NCBI GenBank assembly: GCA_963854835.1
Contig: OY978526.1
Span: forward strand, 23,094,334-23,158,333
Direction of reading: 5' to 3'
Length of the DNA: 64,000 nucleotides
From: Megamerina dolium
Taxonomy: Eukaryota; Arthropoda; Insecta; Diptera; Megamerinidae
This document shows positions 11,990 to 24,154 of the stretch, one piece after another. Below the pieces are notes generated by a model, which worked only from the letters and a program-made list of their open reading frames with translations, was not told where the DNA came from and made no database searches. The number at the start of each line of letters is the position of its first letter. Positions within the stretch are counted from its first letter, which is position 1. The translations under genes and the position numbers were made by a program.

Positions 11990-13685
11990 ATCCCAGGTAT
12001 ATTCATTTCGGTCAGATGTTTGTAATCACTTGAAGAAATCTCCGGAGATATAGTAAAGTATATATACTCCTGATCAGCGTCGCCTTAATTTTCGATTTAA
12101 TGATGTCCGACCGTCCGTTGGTCTATCTGTCCCCTGGCTACTTCGCACGATAACTTGAGTAAATATTGAGCTATTTTGACGAAATTTAGCACATGTAACC
12201 TATGATCCAAGGGTACGTAGGGGATTAATATTGGGCATAATCGGTCAACTGCCGCGCCCATACTGAGCATTCAAAGCGAATAACCTCGGAATTTTCAAAA
12301 TCTTTCACTTGCTATAACTCAGTTAATATACCATCTGGAACAACGATATTTGGCACATAGAGTTATATTATACTACTATATAACCTTGCCAGAAATGGGC
12401 GAGCCACATCTACTTTTTATAGTAGCTCCCATACAAAATGCCTGAATTTCTTGTAAATTTAAATCGCTGTAATTTCGGCAATCTATTGTCTAGATCAACC
12501 ATAATTGACACTTAGGTTAATATGGTAGTCAGAAATAAGCTAGCGTAAAATCAACACACCACGCCCACTTCTTAATGTGGCTCCAATACAAAGTCGAGGA
12601 AATAAAAACCATTTTTTAACCACCATAACTTATGAACTGTTCAGCACAGGACAACCATAGTTAAGCTGTAGAGTAGTATTGTAAGGATAACTAGATTTAC
12701 AAGAAATGGGTCCTCCACGCCCACTGTTTATAGTAGCCCCCATACAAAATAACTGAATTTCTTTTAAATTGAAACAGCTATAACTTTGGCAATCTTCTGT
12801 CTGCAATAACCATAATTGACACTTAGATTAATATTGTAGTCAGAAATAAGCTGGCATAAAATCAGGAAGCCACGCCCACTTGTTTAAGTAGCTCCCATAC
12901 AAAGTCCAGGAAATTTAACAAAACAATTTAAGCCATAACTTACAAACTATTCAGCGTAGAATAACCATATTAAGGCTGAATGAATTAGTATTGTAAGAGT
13001 AACGAGACCTAAAAGACAGGGGCTAGCCACGCCCACTGTTTATAGTAGCCTCCATACAAAATGACCGAATTTCCTCTAAATTTAAATCGCTGTAACTTCG
13101 ACAGTTTTTTGCCTAGAGCAACCATAATTAACATTTGGATTAATATTGTAGTCGGAAATAATGTGGCATGAAAACAGTATGCCACATCCACTTTTTAATA
13201 GATCTATCAAACAAAGTTGCGAAAATTAAAAAAAAAAAAACGTTAACCCCGACGACTTAGGAACTATTTAGCGTAGGACAATAAAATTTAATGTGTGAAT
13301 TAATATTGCAAAGATAGTTAGATTTATAAGAAAGAGGCACGCCACACCCACTTTTCTCTTAAATTTTAAAACACTCATAATTTACAAAATACTTCGCCTT
13401 CGATGACTAAGGAACTATTTTGCGTAGGATAACCAAATTTAATGTGTAAATTAATATTGCAAAGATAGTTAGATTTATAAGAAAGAGGCACGCCACGCCC
13501 ACTTTTTTCTTAAACTTTAAAACACTCATAACTTACAAAACACTTCGCCTAAAGCAACCATATTTTAGATGTAGATTATATCTCAAAGAATTTATGAGCC
13601 ACGCCTATTTATATATAACAAATTCATATCTACATGCGAAGGGTATAATTCGGTCGGTTCTGGTCGATTGTAAGGTCTTTATTTC
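11990..13685 (+). mobile_element. P element, copy 1: DINE-1/Helentron-like with internal dimeric satellite
   Basis: Conserved order: a head beginning GGTATATTCATTTCGGTCAG, a GATCAGCGTCGCC segment, a (GTCY)n tract (about 12110-12135), then GCACGATAACTTGAGTAAAT and GATCCAAGGGTACG. Tandem units of about 155 bp follow, and the element ends near GCGAAGGGTATAATTCGGTC. Units alternate between two forms (GTTTATAGTAGC and TTCTTAATGTGGC after the box), making a dimer of about 310 bp. The box CCACGCCCAC recurs near 12560, 12714, 12870, 13027 and 13490, with decayed forms between. The same order is present in reverse at 37265-38905, which shows a mobile unit with defined ends. The (GTCY)n tract plus central repeats of about 150 bp is the layout described for DINE-1/Helentron-associated elements in Drosophila; the assignment is inference and no Rep/helicase is encoded. 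Confidence 0.72.
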
Positions 13686-14081
13686 TATTTTTATTTTTAT
13701 TTTATTTTCTCATCTACCTACTGATGCTTGCGAACCATAAATGGTGGAGGTGGTAAAGTGTGTGTGTGTGTGTGTACGTGTGGCATGAAAGTCATCACAC
13801 CGAAAATAACTTATTTCCAAAGAAACGAATTTGATTTTCCGATAATAAATACGTCTGTAGGTGTGTGCATGTGGGTGGCTTCGTGTGTTGGTGAATGCGC
13901 GCGTGTGGTTTTGAGCAAACGTAATTGCTGGGAATATTTTGCGTAACAAAAGCGAAATTCAATGAAAATTTTTAAGCTTCAAAGAGGACGTAACCGCATT
14001 TTATGCTTTTGTTGGCTGAAGATTTAATTTGAATGTGACCTAAATCAATTCTTGTCAATTTCATGTCGATTTTGTCTTGTA
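13686..14081. other. Intron sequence with a GT-rich tract
   Basis: A (TG)n tract lies at about 13757-13774 and GTGTG-rich sequence at 13858-13910. Nothing else is recognised before the exon-1 donor. Confidence 0.5.
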
Positions 14082-14129
14082 CTACGTGGTATTTATAGTA
14101 GTATCAATGTATAAGAGTCTATAGCTTAC

Positions 14130-15506
14130 CTTAAGCCAATTGTTGGTCAACTTGAGGGTGCGTACTGATTGTGCCAACGCTGCTGGTATTTGACATAAGC
14201 CAGTTCCGCTAGCATCCAATTCCTTCAGGCTCCATGAGGCGACAAATTCCTGCATTGACGCACCAACATTCGGATTATAGGCAATTGAGAGTGCCATCAA
14301 ATCTGGTATGCCTTGCAGGGCTCGTATTGATTCGCCCTTTAGTTGATTGTACGACAAATCCAAATACTGTAGATTCGGCAATGCCAAAAATGTCTCATAA
14401 TCAATATCACTAATATTATTGTTTGTCAGCAAGAGTGTATTCAGGCTAAGCAAATTGTAGAAGGTCTCCCGAAATATTGTCCCAAGACGATTGTGTGCCA
14501 AATTCAAATATTTCAGATTGTGCATTCGTTGCGGAAAGAAGGCTGTCTCCAGTGTTTCAATACGATTACACGAGAGATCAAGCAATTCCAGTGCATTCAA
14601 CATGGTTAGATTTAGAGCAATCAAATTCTCGATTCGATTTGCACTGAGATGCAATTCGAGCAAATGATAGTTGGTAGGCGCTACGCCTTGCTGAATAAGA
14701 TTGCCGTTGAGATTGAGCGAAATCAGCGTGGAATTTTCACTCAGTGGCAATGCTGTGAGGCGATTGTGAGAGAGGTCAAGCACTTGTAGTTGCGGTAACA
14801 TGCTCAGATTGAGTGGGTCCTGCAGTAGATTAGCACTCAGATTTAATTCAATGATTTTGGATAATTCAATGCCTGCCAAATCTTTGGTGACATTCAATTC
14901 GACGATATTGTGATGCGATAAATTTACATAATTTTGCTGTGTCGAAGTGGCAAGCTGTCTCTCTGCGGACCGGACCGATCTACGCAACACTTCGTGTGTC
15001 GGTTGATACGATCGTTTTTGATAATATCGCAATTCGGCATCTTCCCGCCTATAGGTTGGTTCGTTCTCGTCGCGCAATATACGATGTATTGTCTCGTATG
15101 AGAGCCGTTTCAGTTCACTGCGATACAAATTGTAATTCTCGTGCTGATTGTCCAGCGAACTTAGCTCGGCATCACTTGACATTTCCGAGGCACTTGCATG
15201 CTTTGGTTTCTCTTGCTCGAACAGGAGATCATCATCGTTTACCAGCAAACGTAGTTGTGTTTCAATTTTGGCACATTCGACTTGATGCTGCATCGCTGGC
15301 AATATATTTGTCACTATGGCGATGCCAACTATTATGAGAATTACATCACAGTAAAGTTTAAGCTTGCTCGACGTCATCGTCGTTCTCGTCGTTGTCATTC
15401 TGATGTTATTATTTTGGCTTTTTCGCCTGTACGACGACATGTTTAACATTGGAATTTTGCTCTGCATGTTGATGTTGTCTTTATTCTTTTCGTAAAATTT
15501 ATTCAT
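14130..15506 (-). CDS. LRR transmembrane protein, exon 1 (N-terminal 459 aa)
   Basis: This is the first coding exon. The start is taken as the first in-frame ATG (15504-15506, G at -3); the frame stays open upstream to a TGA at 15552-15554 without another ATG. A hydrophobic core (VILIIVGIAIVTNIL) at about residues 55-70, followed by a plausible cleavage site near VECA (about 76-79), looks like a signal peptide. The n-region is unusually long, so translation may instead begin at an internal Met about 37 or 44 residues in. A charged linker (about 80-190) precedes about 12 LRRs of the LxxLxLxxNxL type, with several N-glycosylation sequons. The exon ends in phase 0 inside LRR 12 at the donor AAG|GTAAGC. 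With exon 2 this gives about 18 LRRs and 1717 aa in total. Orthologue not assigned. Confidence 0.9.
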
Positions 15507-17420
15507 TACGTGCTTGTGCTTGTGCACGGTGGTGACTGACGACTTTAATTTTCAACGTTTCAACTTGTCGTCTTTTTGCTCATTTATATGTAGTGTAGAA
15601 CACTTCTGCATCTGCTCAGGTTTTTTGTCGTATTTTTCTAGGTTTGCAGGTGAAAGTCTAGTTATTTTATAAATTTGTGTCACGTTCACTACTGACAACT
15701 GTCAACAATGAGGTGTTGCGACAGTGACGTTAAATGGAATGGTGCTACTTTTGTTGTTGTTGTTGTTATTGTTTTGCTCTTTATTTAATGCAGTTATTTC
15801 CATTAAAATGTTTCGTTGCCGAATTTTTTTTTGGCGCACAACCAACAAGCAAATATGCTTGTTAACAATAAAATGCGTCGTTTAAGTTATGTCGTCGCTA
15901 ACTCGTCGAATTGAATTAACGTGCAACGACACGCCGCGTCGCTTCTCTAACACTTTGTTCACTATTGTCCTTGTGTGGTTGTTGTTGTTGTTGTTCTTAT
16001 TGTTGACTTCCTATTGTCATCCGATTTGGCCATTCAGTTTTTGTTTTTTTTTTTTGTTATTTTTTATTTCAATTTTTTTCGTCTTTTTCTTCTTTTGTTA
16101 TTATTCGCGTCCCTGTTGCTATTGTTAATTTTTCGCAAGTTGAATAAAATTAAGAACGACCATGGTGTGCTGCTGTGCGTCAAAGTCCCCAGAAAGTTTT
16201 TAACTAAATCGTAATCACAGCGATTGTGAAAAATTACATTATGTACATTAAAGTCGCCTAAATGTATGCTATGAAAAATACCACAACACTTGGCTATTTA
16301 ATATTCACTTTTTGTTATATTTCTTTAACTCTCTCTCTCTCTCTCTCGCCCTCTCTTGCTATCTCTCTTAGTCGTGCTATTGTTATAAATGTCGTTTGAT
16401 TACATTTTAAAATGTCAAGTGCTTGTTGCTATTGTTCTTATTGTTGCTCTGGATGTTGAACAAAAATACCATTGCAATTTGTCGTTTCTCGAGTAATCCT
16501 CATAGTAGTAATAGTATGTATATAGTATAAGTTGTTATTATTTTTCTCTTAGTTTAGCTTGATGGAATTTATTTGGATGCAACAACACAACAATGGGGAT
16601 TCTGCCGTTTTAACTCTGACTGTGACTGTGTGACTGTGTAAGAAGGACGAAGACGATGTTGAATGTTGCGTCACTATAATGAAATGAGAAATAAATTGTT
16701 GTAATTAGTATACGAAAAAAAAAAATAAAAAAAGTTTTAGAAATGATGGCGTTGAGTTGTGAAAAACACAAATGAAAAGAAATAAGAGACGAAGAAACAA
16801 AAAAAAAAGATTTATTCGGTCACGTTTTGGTAGTATTATTTTGATATTGTCGTTTCATGAACTTTAAATGATGCTACAAAAATTTACATTCGCCTCAATG
16901 CTAAGGAAATTATGTATACAATTTTATACAAAATATTTATGTTCAAGTAGACATTCAGCAAATGCACGTATCTCAACAATACATTTAGTAAATACAATAA
17001 TAAAATTGTAGCTACATTGAAAATTATTTACGTAATTATATTGGTTTTACCTTTTGTAACAGTCGACTTTAGACTTTCCGTTCTATTTACAGACGATTTT
17101 AAACATTTTTCTAGGCCATCTACTAAATATTAATTCGTTTGAGGTATATTATTTTAAATGATGCTATTTAGGTTTTATTATGATGTTGTAAATATATTGT
17201 ATTTTATAAAGTTTTTTCCTTCTATTTGAAAATGGTCTTGCTATGGGATAAAGTTTAACGATTTGTAATGTGAAGCGTCTACAGATACAGGAAATATCAA
17301 TTTTCTTAACTACTTTTTGGTTTAAAATATTGATAGAATATTTAAAGAGAATATAATCTATAGGATATTCAAAAGATCCTTCCAGTAAAATGTATTGTTT
17401 ATTGGCTTCTATGGACTAGC
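15507..17420 (-). promoter_or_regulatory. 5' flank of the LRR gene (UTR and promoter region)
   Basis: On the minus strand this lies upstream of the start codon, so it must hold the 5' UTR and probably the promoter, unless further 5' exons lie beyond. I could not fix a transcription start. It is rich in simple tracts: TTG repeats near 15750-15768 and 15978-15993, long T runs near 16038-16090, and a (CT)n tract at 16329-16348. No second gene is apparent. Confidence 0.4.
16329..16348 (-). promoter_or_regulatory. (GA)n tract upstream of the LRR gene
   Basis: A run of CT on the plus strand reads GAGAGA on the gene's strand, about 0.8 kb upstream of the ATG. In flies such tracts can bind GAGA factor at promoters. 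Function is inferred only; it may be a plain microsatellite. Confidence 0.35.
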
Positions 17421-18750
17421 AATAGTGACAGCTATCCTTATATTAAGGTTGAACAAAGGATCTTCAAATGACAGCAGCGACCCTGAAAAATGATCAAAAG
17501 GCAACTCAACTAAAATGCTAAAGCTTACAGCTTACAGCTATAGTGACATCCTTAATTTCCATATATTGAGGCTGGACAAAGGAACTTCAAATGACAGCAG
17601 GGACCCTGGAAAATAACAAAGCCCAATAACCAAATGGCACCCCAGCCAAAGTGCTGAAAATTGCAGCTTGCGAAAAACCTCAAGTACTATTTAATACATA
17701 CAATGAATATGTACGAGAAAATGTATTTCCATAAGTATAGAAAAATAATAATTAACACTTATCAGCAAGGGAAAAGTTACGATCCCAAGAGTCCAGCGGC
17801 ATATAGGTTACTGTATATGCTAGATGCTCCTGATAAGCCGGATTGAGAGCTACCGGCAAAAACTTCAAAGATATGTTTGCCAGACATAATGGCTTCATAC
17901 CAGTTAGATCCGATTTGGGTGTTACCCAAGATGATATTGAAGAGTCGAAACCGCTGGGAAGATTGGAAGCTACAACTTCAGCCAATTAGTACTTTGAGCA
18001 ATATTATCAGTATCGTCAGAGTACTTGGTATAATGAAAAAAATGCACAGGTACTTAAAAAAGCGCGAACTTATGTATGAGACCAGCACCGGACTCAGAAC
18101 AAAACAATTAAGGGCACGAGCGGCTCAGAGATCAATCTTAGGTCTAAAACTCTGGAATGTAAACTATAGTGAAATACTGGAAATTGCAACGCCGGACGAT
18201 AGATGATTTAATGGCTTTTGTTGATGTCTTAGCAGCCGCAATCGTCGCCCGTAAACCAGTCAATGCTGACGACAGCAGAATGGCTAGTTGACCACAATCT
18301 AAAGCTCGCGACGATAAAGACAGAAATACGCCTTCTAAGAAAACAAAATATACCATTAGAAATGGAGTTGCGAGATTTTGGATACACAATATTCATGAAG
18401 AAGGTTTTTGAGATTGGAACACAATTTCAACTATCCACCACCCCTATCACCAACCCTTAGAGGGGCCCCGTACAAAATTGATATTCATTCAACTTTCTTA
18501 AACTAGCAATTTTGTATTTCATTGTAACACTTTTCGAATAAATACCCTCACTTAGAGCGTCAAATAAATTTAACTCGAAGCAACACAAGCCATTGCCTCG
18601 TTGGGGAAATTATTCTTAAATATCGATGGCCCAATATAGAATAAAAGAGAACTCCAGGCTGTTATAAATACTGATACTGATTTATGAAAGTAAAATATGG
18701 GCAGATGCAATGGAGGCAGGAAACAAACGGAAATTATTAGGTGCAAATGA
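17421..18750 (+). mobile_element. LINE relic: reverse transcriptase of an I/LOA/R1-type element
   Basis: Fragments of one reverse transcriptase lie in order but in shifting frames: ELQMTAGTLENNKA, then PAKVLKIAACEKPQ, SPAAYRLLYMLDA, RSILGLKLWNVNYSEIL, ARKPV, KLATIKTEIRLL with NIPLEMEL, and KIWADAMEAGNKRK (near 18690). The catalytic YADD-type motif is degraded to FVDV, so it is dead. The start is tandemly duplicated with a period of about 118 bp (17421-17540 and 17541-17660 share CTTCAAATGACAGCAG). A piece resembling the S family (TTAGAGGGGCCCCGTACAAA, near 18458) interrupts it at about 18440-18530. Confidence 0.75.
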
Positions 18751-18999
18751 CTGCAGCTCCGATAATGTCTCTATCTTATCGGACTGTGTCCGAGGCAGAC
18801 AAATCGGTTCTCTACCGCTGAAGAAAATAATTGGTAAAATTTAAAAAATAAGTGAGATGGAACGCTATTGCAAAATTCTTTGAAAAAACAAGTTGAGTCC
18901 TCGAGGCATTCTAAAATGAGCAAAGTGTGGTAAATGCTGTTCGGAACCCTTTTTTTTCCTTGTTCACTCCTCTCGGGATCATAGAACCTCAAGAAAATT

Positions 19000-19630
19000 C
19001 TTTCATCGTACACGGTTATGTGCTGTTATTTTTGCGCCGTCCAATGTTGTGTTGACATCAGCTTGCGGGTTACAATCTAGTGCCATTCTTGTAATGCTCT
19101 CTGACAGTTTTCTTAGCGTGTAACCTATTCATCGTCACTTTCTTTTTTTGATTTGCCACAGGACGGGTTCTTTATTCGTTAGTCTCCACAGCGCGTCGTT
19201 TCTGATGGTGTTCGACCAGAATATTCTACAGATGATGCGTAGACATCCGTTAACGAAAGTTTGTAGCTTTTGTGTGATGGTGTTAGAGAGAAGCCATATT
19301 TCACTTCCGTACAACAATACTGACTTCACACATGAGCTGAATATTCGCAGTTTTGTGCGCCTGGACAATCGCGCGCTCGCCCACATTGCATACAGTCGCC
19401 CGAACGCCGACCTTGCTTTGTTTAACCTGCAGTTGACATCTTCATTAGCTCCGCCGTCTGCTGTAATAATGCAGCCGAGGTAACAGCAGATTTCAGCAAA
19501 TTCCACTGGGCATCCATCGACCATTATATGGCGTGCGTTTGTGTGATTAACTCTCGTGGCCTTGGTCTTTGCGATGTTGACCTCCAGTCCGACAGTATGT
19601 ATCAGAGCGACGAAACTGTCCGCGGAACCC
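19000..19630 (-). mobile_element. RTE-type LINE relic, C-terminal half of the reverse transcriptase
   Basis: A 129-aa open stretch (19135-19524) reads YLGCIITADGGANEDVNCRL, KARSAFGRLYAMW, KLRIFSSCVKSVLLYGSEIW and LRIICRIFW, the signature thumb region of RTE-like non-LTR retrotransposons. The homology continues upstream in frame (GLEVNIAKTKA, near 19580) and downstream past a stop codon (IGYTLRK, then ALDCNPQAD, to about 19030). Both ends are lost; it is a dead fragment on the strand opposite the LINE relic just to its left. Confidence 0.85.
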
Positions 19631-19999
19631 TACCCCGAAAAAATACTTCGTAGTTATAGGATATAGGTAAAATGACATTTGTATGTGTCTGCAACGGTAT
19701 ACTTCGTAATTGTGACAACAGATATGGGTCACTGGTTGAGACATTTTATTGACTCCTCACCGCAAAAAAGTGAGATTTTCATTAAAAAGGGATTGATGTC
19801 TGACGGTCTGTGAAAGACTGTTCTGAGCCTTTTCATTCTAGTGCGAATTAGCTCTGATAGTGGGCTGAGAAATTCCGCAATCCTCAAAGCGGCAAGTTAT
19901 CTCTACAGGCAGAACCATTTTATGGAGGTAATATCCATTATGGCCCTACAAGGAATTTGTGAGAAATCTGAAGTCAGGTTTGATTCGGTGGTCCCCTTG
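19631..19999. other. Non-coding, nothing recognised
   Basis: No gene or repeat family was recognised here. Confidence 0.4.
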
Positions 20000-20480
20000 A
20001 TTAATTAGTTATAGAGCGATCGAGATGAAAATTGCAATATTCGATTATTTTCACCAACGAAGAGATGAGTTTATGAATAAATGTAATTTGATGAAAACCA
20101 CGCCTACTTTGCATACGATAGTATATTGTTTGACGTGTTTTCACACTTTGTGAAAATGGAAAATGTAAAGTTTTGAAGCTGAAATTCTATAAATAATTTT
20201 GGTCGGGTCGGTCACAGGACAGGAATAATGAAAAATAGGTGTGTTCAGGTGAAAACCACGCCCACTTCCCATACAAAAGTATACTGTTGAATGTATGTTT
20301 TCAAACATGCGCCATTTCCACCATCCCCCGTCTCAAATTTTCCTTGAAATTGTATTTTGTTGCATATTTAATGGTTTTAATATCTGCAAGCTCAGCACAT
20401 ATAAATAATATTAAGGATTTGGACTGATGTTTATTGCAATAACTTATTCACATACATATAGGGTAATGAACCGTGATTTT
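20000..20480 (+). repeat. Q-family repeat array (about 3 units)
   Basis: Units contain GTGAAAACCACGCC(C/T)AC or a close variant, then CCATACAAAAGTATA (decayed in the first unit), then TTTTCACACTTTG..GAAAATG and AAGCTGAAATTC. The start (GAGCGATCGAGATGAAAAT) matches the head of the Q array at 41.2 kb. Confidence 0.7.
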
Positions 20481-23400
20481 TTATATTTAAAAGATAATGC
20501 CCAATATTGATGTGTGTGATTTGTGCCCAATGAAAACCATTAAGTCAACGGTTTGATCTGCTTTCAATTATACTGACTGTATCAAGTATTTATCTAAATC
20601 GTTTCATCTTCTACCCAAAAAATCATTTATGCCAACAAATTTATATTGTTGCCCAAATAAGTGCATTTTCATAAATCGAACGAACGGACGAACAAAAGAT
20701 GTGTACCATAAAGGCAAATATTAATGTATCTGTAGGTAAATATATTCGTCGTATATGTTTGTAATGAAAGCAATGGCAAAGTAGCATGTATTCCAATCTG
20801 TTTTACATATGTTCTTTGTAAGAAAAAAAAAAAAAAAATGTATGCGCATCAGCAAATTCCACCTCGAATGACAATAAATTTAGGCCATTATATGACGCAA
20901 TATCGGAAGGCAATTTGACGTACATAAGTAAGTCACTTGACATGGTAAATAAAAAATGCCATAAAGTAACATTTTAACCCGCTTCTGCCCGTTGCGACTG
21001 TAGTTCTCAGTGGTGTTGTACGTGTTTTGTATTTATATGCACTGATAGTAAGTAGCTGGGTGATGGGGCGTAGAGAATATATACTCGTAAAGTTGATTTC
21101 AAAAGGACATCTGTACATACATACATAGATGTCAAAATGATGGGTGTTGCAAAAAGAAAAAAATCAACATATTCCAAGCATTGTTTAATGGGTTTGCTGC
21201 TTCGGCTGCTGCTACTGCTACTGCTACTGTGGTTTACGTGAGTGAGCTTCTACCATGATTGATGCGTATTTTATAGGCTTAATATGTTATTTTTATGGCG
21301 TACATAAAAATTTCAAACCATCCAAAGAATAACAATAATGAATGGCAGCTTCACATATTTAAAATTCTATTGCAAAGTGCGCTTGTTTATATATTTTAAT
21401 GTGAGAATCGTTTTTCGTGCTCGTATATGCTCATGCATATCGTAGCACAAACTTAACAGACCGAAACTAATTTAAGCCCTTTAGAAGGTTCGACAAAATT
21501 GTACAGAATAGAAAAATAAAAACAAAAAAGAATGATAAACAAATTGCGAACGGGTTATAACCCTACATTTATACAAGGATGGATGGAAAACAATTTACAA
21601 TTACCCAAAATGTTCGCAAAAAAGAATGAATACAAATACATATTTTCTATGCCAGTAGCATGTCCCTTTGAACTCAAAGATTTACTGCTTAACAAAGAGA
21701 GAAAAACGGAAAATAGAATAGAGTGGAATAGAGATTGAGAAGAACTCTTCCTCTTTAATGAAAATCTGAATCAGTCGTCGTCGTCGTCATCGTTTTCCCA
21801 TAGAGAGTGACTATAGTCGAAATTGCATTTGGAAACAGAGCAACAGCAGCAGCATCATACTGATGAAGACACTCACTTCCATTAACTTGGGCTATGTCAT
21901 TTGTGATGATGTCAAGCCAACCTTATATTGCCCTATTCACTTTTGAGCAACATGTAAATTCAACTGTTGACAGCGCACAATGCCAGATTGTACCTAAATG
22001 TGCCGACCCAGCACAAATTCCGTCAACTGTGATAGTACATACTGCAATTTGTTCTTTCATGTTTTATTGAGTGAATAGGATGCGCGTTTAGTTCTATGCA
22101 GCTACTGGTGCAGTAATATGAACTGAGCACATCATTTTCGTGCATCACTACAGTTCAAAATACCCGAAAAATGCAGTAGTTGCAGTATTTGGTTGCTTCG
22201 AATCGCCTCGAGCATCACACAGATTTCACAGATATTAAAAAACATATGTAAAGGAAACTGGGACGAGTGTGTGCTCACTTCATTCAGTTTTGCTCTATTG
22301 AGTTGTAGCATATATTCGTATATACTTATGTATGATTTCACTAAATTATACATTCTCGTTGCTTTTTGGATGCTCGCTCGCATTATTATCTTTTGAAATG
22401 ACTCTTCTGTTTCGGTTCGTTTCGGTCGTCAGCTTAGCAATATCCAGTAAGCATATTATGGTATTTATATAACAGTATATATGTACATAGGAGTATATGA
22501 TATTCCATACATATGCTGTATTTTCTGTACCATAAATGTCAGTAGAGAATGCAATTTATATTTCACTTTGCATATAAAAATTGGTGGTACTTTACTTTAC
22601 AATAATGAAATTGCTTGGTTTACATTTTGGCGAACAAAATCTTACTTAATATTTGCTACTTGGGAATAAGTAAGCGAATCGAGAAATCGAGCCCTTACCA
22701 CACTGAAATCTTCGTAAGACTCAAAGGGCTGGGTATTTGTAACTTGCAGCAAGAGGATGTTATAGTTTTCAAGAGAATTATTCCTTGGAAAATCTTTGCA
22801 ACCATATGCGTTGCCGCCGACCATCGAATTACAAACTGTGATGTACATAATGAACCCAATGCCGATGTTAGAAAATTTAAGCCTATTAAAAGCTCGGCTA
22901 GACTTTGAATAGATAAATAAATAAAGATGAGAAAATAAAAATAAAAATTAAAAATGATTTATTCGGAACTCATTGATGGACTTTGACAAGAGATCAATTG
23001 CTGCTGCAACTATCATTACTTGAGAATTCTCAATTTGTAAACAAAGCGCCGGGATTTATTCTGTATACTGAATTATTTTCGAAATTATTGCAAAACAATG
23101 ACGAAATCCTAATTTTTGGAAAATTTTATGTCGATATTATTGTAATTATTTTTGCAGTCGAATATTTAATCGTATACATTTGTTCGTTATTATTTGATAT
23201 TGTACGCATTTTTGCAATACTGTTGAAAATCTATTCCCACACATTTTTTTTTCGCAATTATTTGAATTTTTTTTGCAATTGGCGCAGCGAATTTCATTCG
23301 ACATTATTGTAAACGTTTTTGAAATAATATCGAAAATATGATTCCATACATTTGTTCTATATTATTTCCATTTTTTTTTTTCATTAAAATTGCAATTGCA

Positions 23401-24154
23401 AAATGCATTGAAGATAGTGTGAAATTCAACATGGGCATACATTAGGGCGGCATACATTACAGCCTTTATGAGTGAAAAATAAACAATTTGGATAGTTTCA
23501 AGCACTTTTCCTGAAAAATGTAAAAGATATTCCAGATATGAACACACCACCATTTTATGGTTTTTACGAGAGCATGAAATTTGTAGGGAAGCCTTATTAA
23601 GAATATGGTTATTTGTTGATTTTTAAGTGTTTTTTGTTTCATGTTTTACGGGAGCTCTCCTAAGCAGCAAAGGAATTGAATTGGCAACTAAGTAAGTGCC
23701 GATTTCACACATGGATGTTTCTGACTATATATATATATTTTTTAATACCTTTTGTCAAGGTTATGAGAAAAAGTTAAAGAAAACGTTTTTGACATTTGTT
23801 AGCTGTCACATTTCCATTGCTCAAGAAGCAAATTGCATATATTTTTATTTGAAAGTGGTAGTTTAGAGTATTGATGTATGAAAATATTGGCAATTTCTTA
23901 GTTGCCAAGACAATATATTTAACAAACGTATTGGGGAGTAAGAGTGCGGTAAAAAGAGCTATCGACGGAAAATACCTTCATCTTGTAACATGTAGGACTA
24001 GCAGATCCTATGACTTGCGTACAACCTTAAGTTAAAAATAAATTAATAACTAATAAACTAAGAAACGAAATGTCAATATCTCATATCCTTTGCTGCCACA
24101 GCTGTCACAATCAGACATATCCTTGCGGATGCACTGCTTTTTGGAAGCACTTTA
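20481..24154. other. Non-coding, no gene recognised
   Basis: About 3.7 kb without a convincing gene. It holds an A run (20823-20838), short CTG/CGT trinucleotide tracts near 21205 and 21776-21790, and A+T-rich sequence at about 23040-23370 with repeated TTATTG and TTTTTGCAAT words. Short open frames show no domain. Confidence 0.45.

Larger units (their letters stand above)
4906..14129 (-). other. Intron of the LRR gene (9224 bp)
   Basis: The donor reads AAG|GTAAGC (intron begins at 14129) and the acceptor TTCTCTTTACAG|GTAATC (intron ends at 4906), both on the minus strand. Joining them keeps the reading frame and restores a complete leucine-rich repeat (LKLTNNWLK followed by VINCGDLD), which is strong evidence. 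The intron is filled with repeats: a decayed P element with a LINE relic, a SINE fragment, an S array, a Jockey-clade fragment and a full P element. Confidence 0.92.

Noticed and set aside
14939..15446. Plus-strand open frames opposite exon 1
   Set aside because: No domain; explained by the LRR exon on the other strand.
15889..16214. Hydrophobic small open frames that look like membrane proteins
   Set aside because: They are T-rich and TTG-rich DNA read as Phe/Leu/Val; no start context or conservation signal visible.
22983..23312. 109-aa plus-strand hydrophobic frame
   Set aside because: A+T-rich composition (Phe/Leu/Ile) in repetitive-looking sequence, no motif, no splice context.
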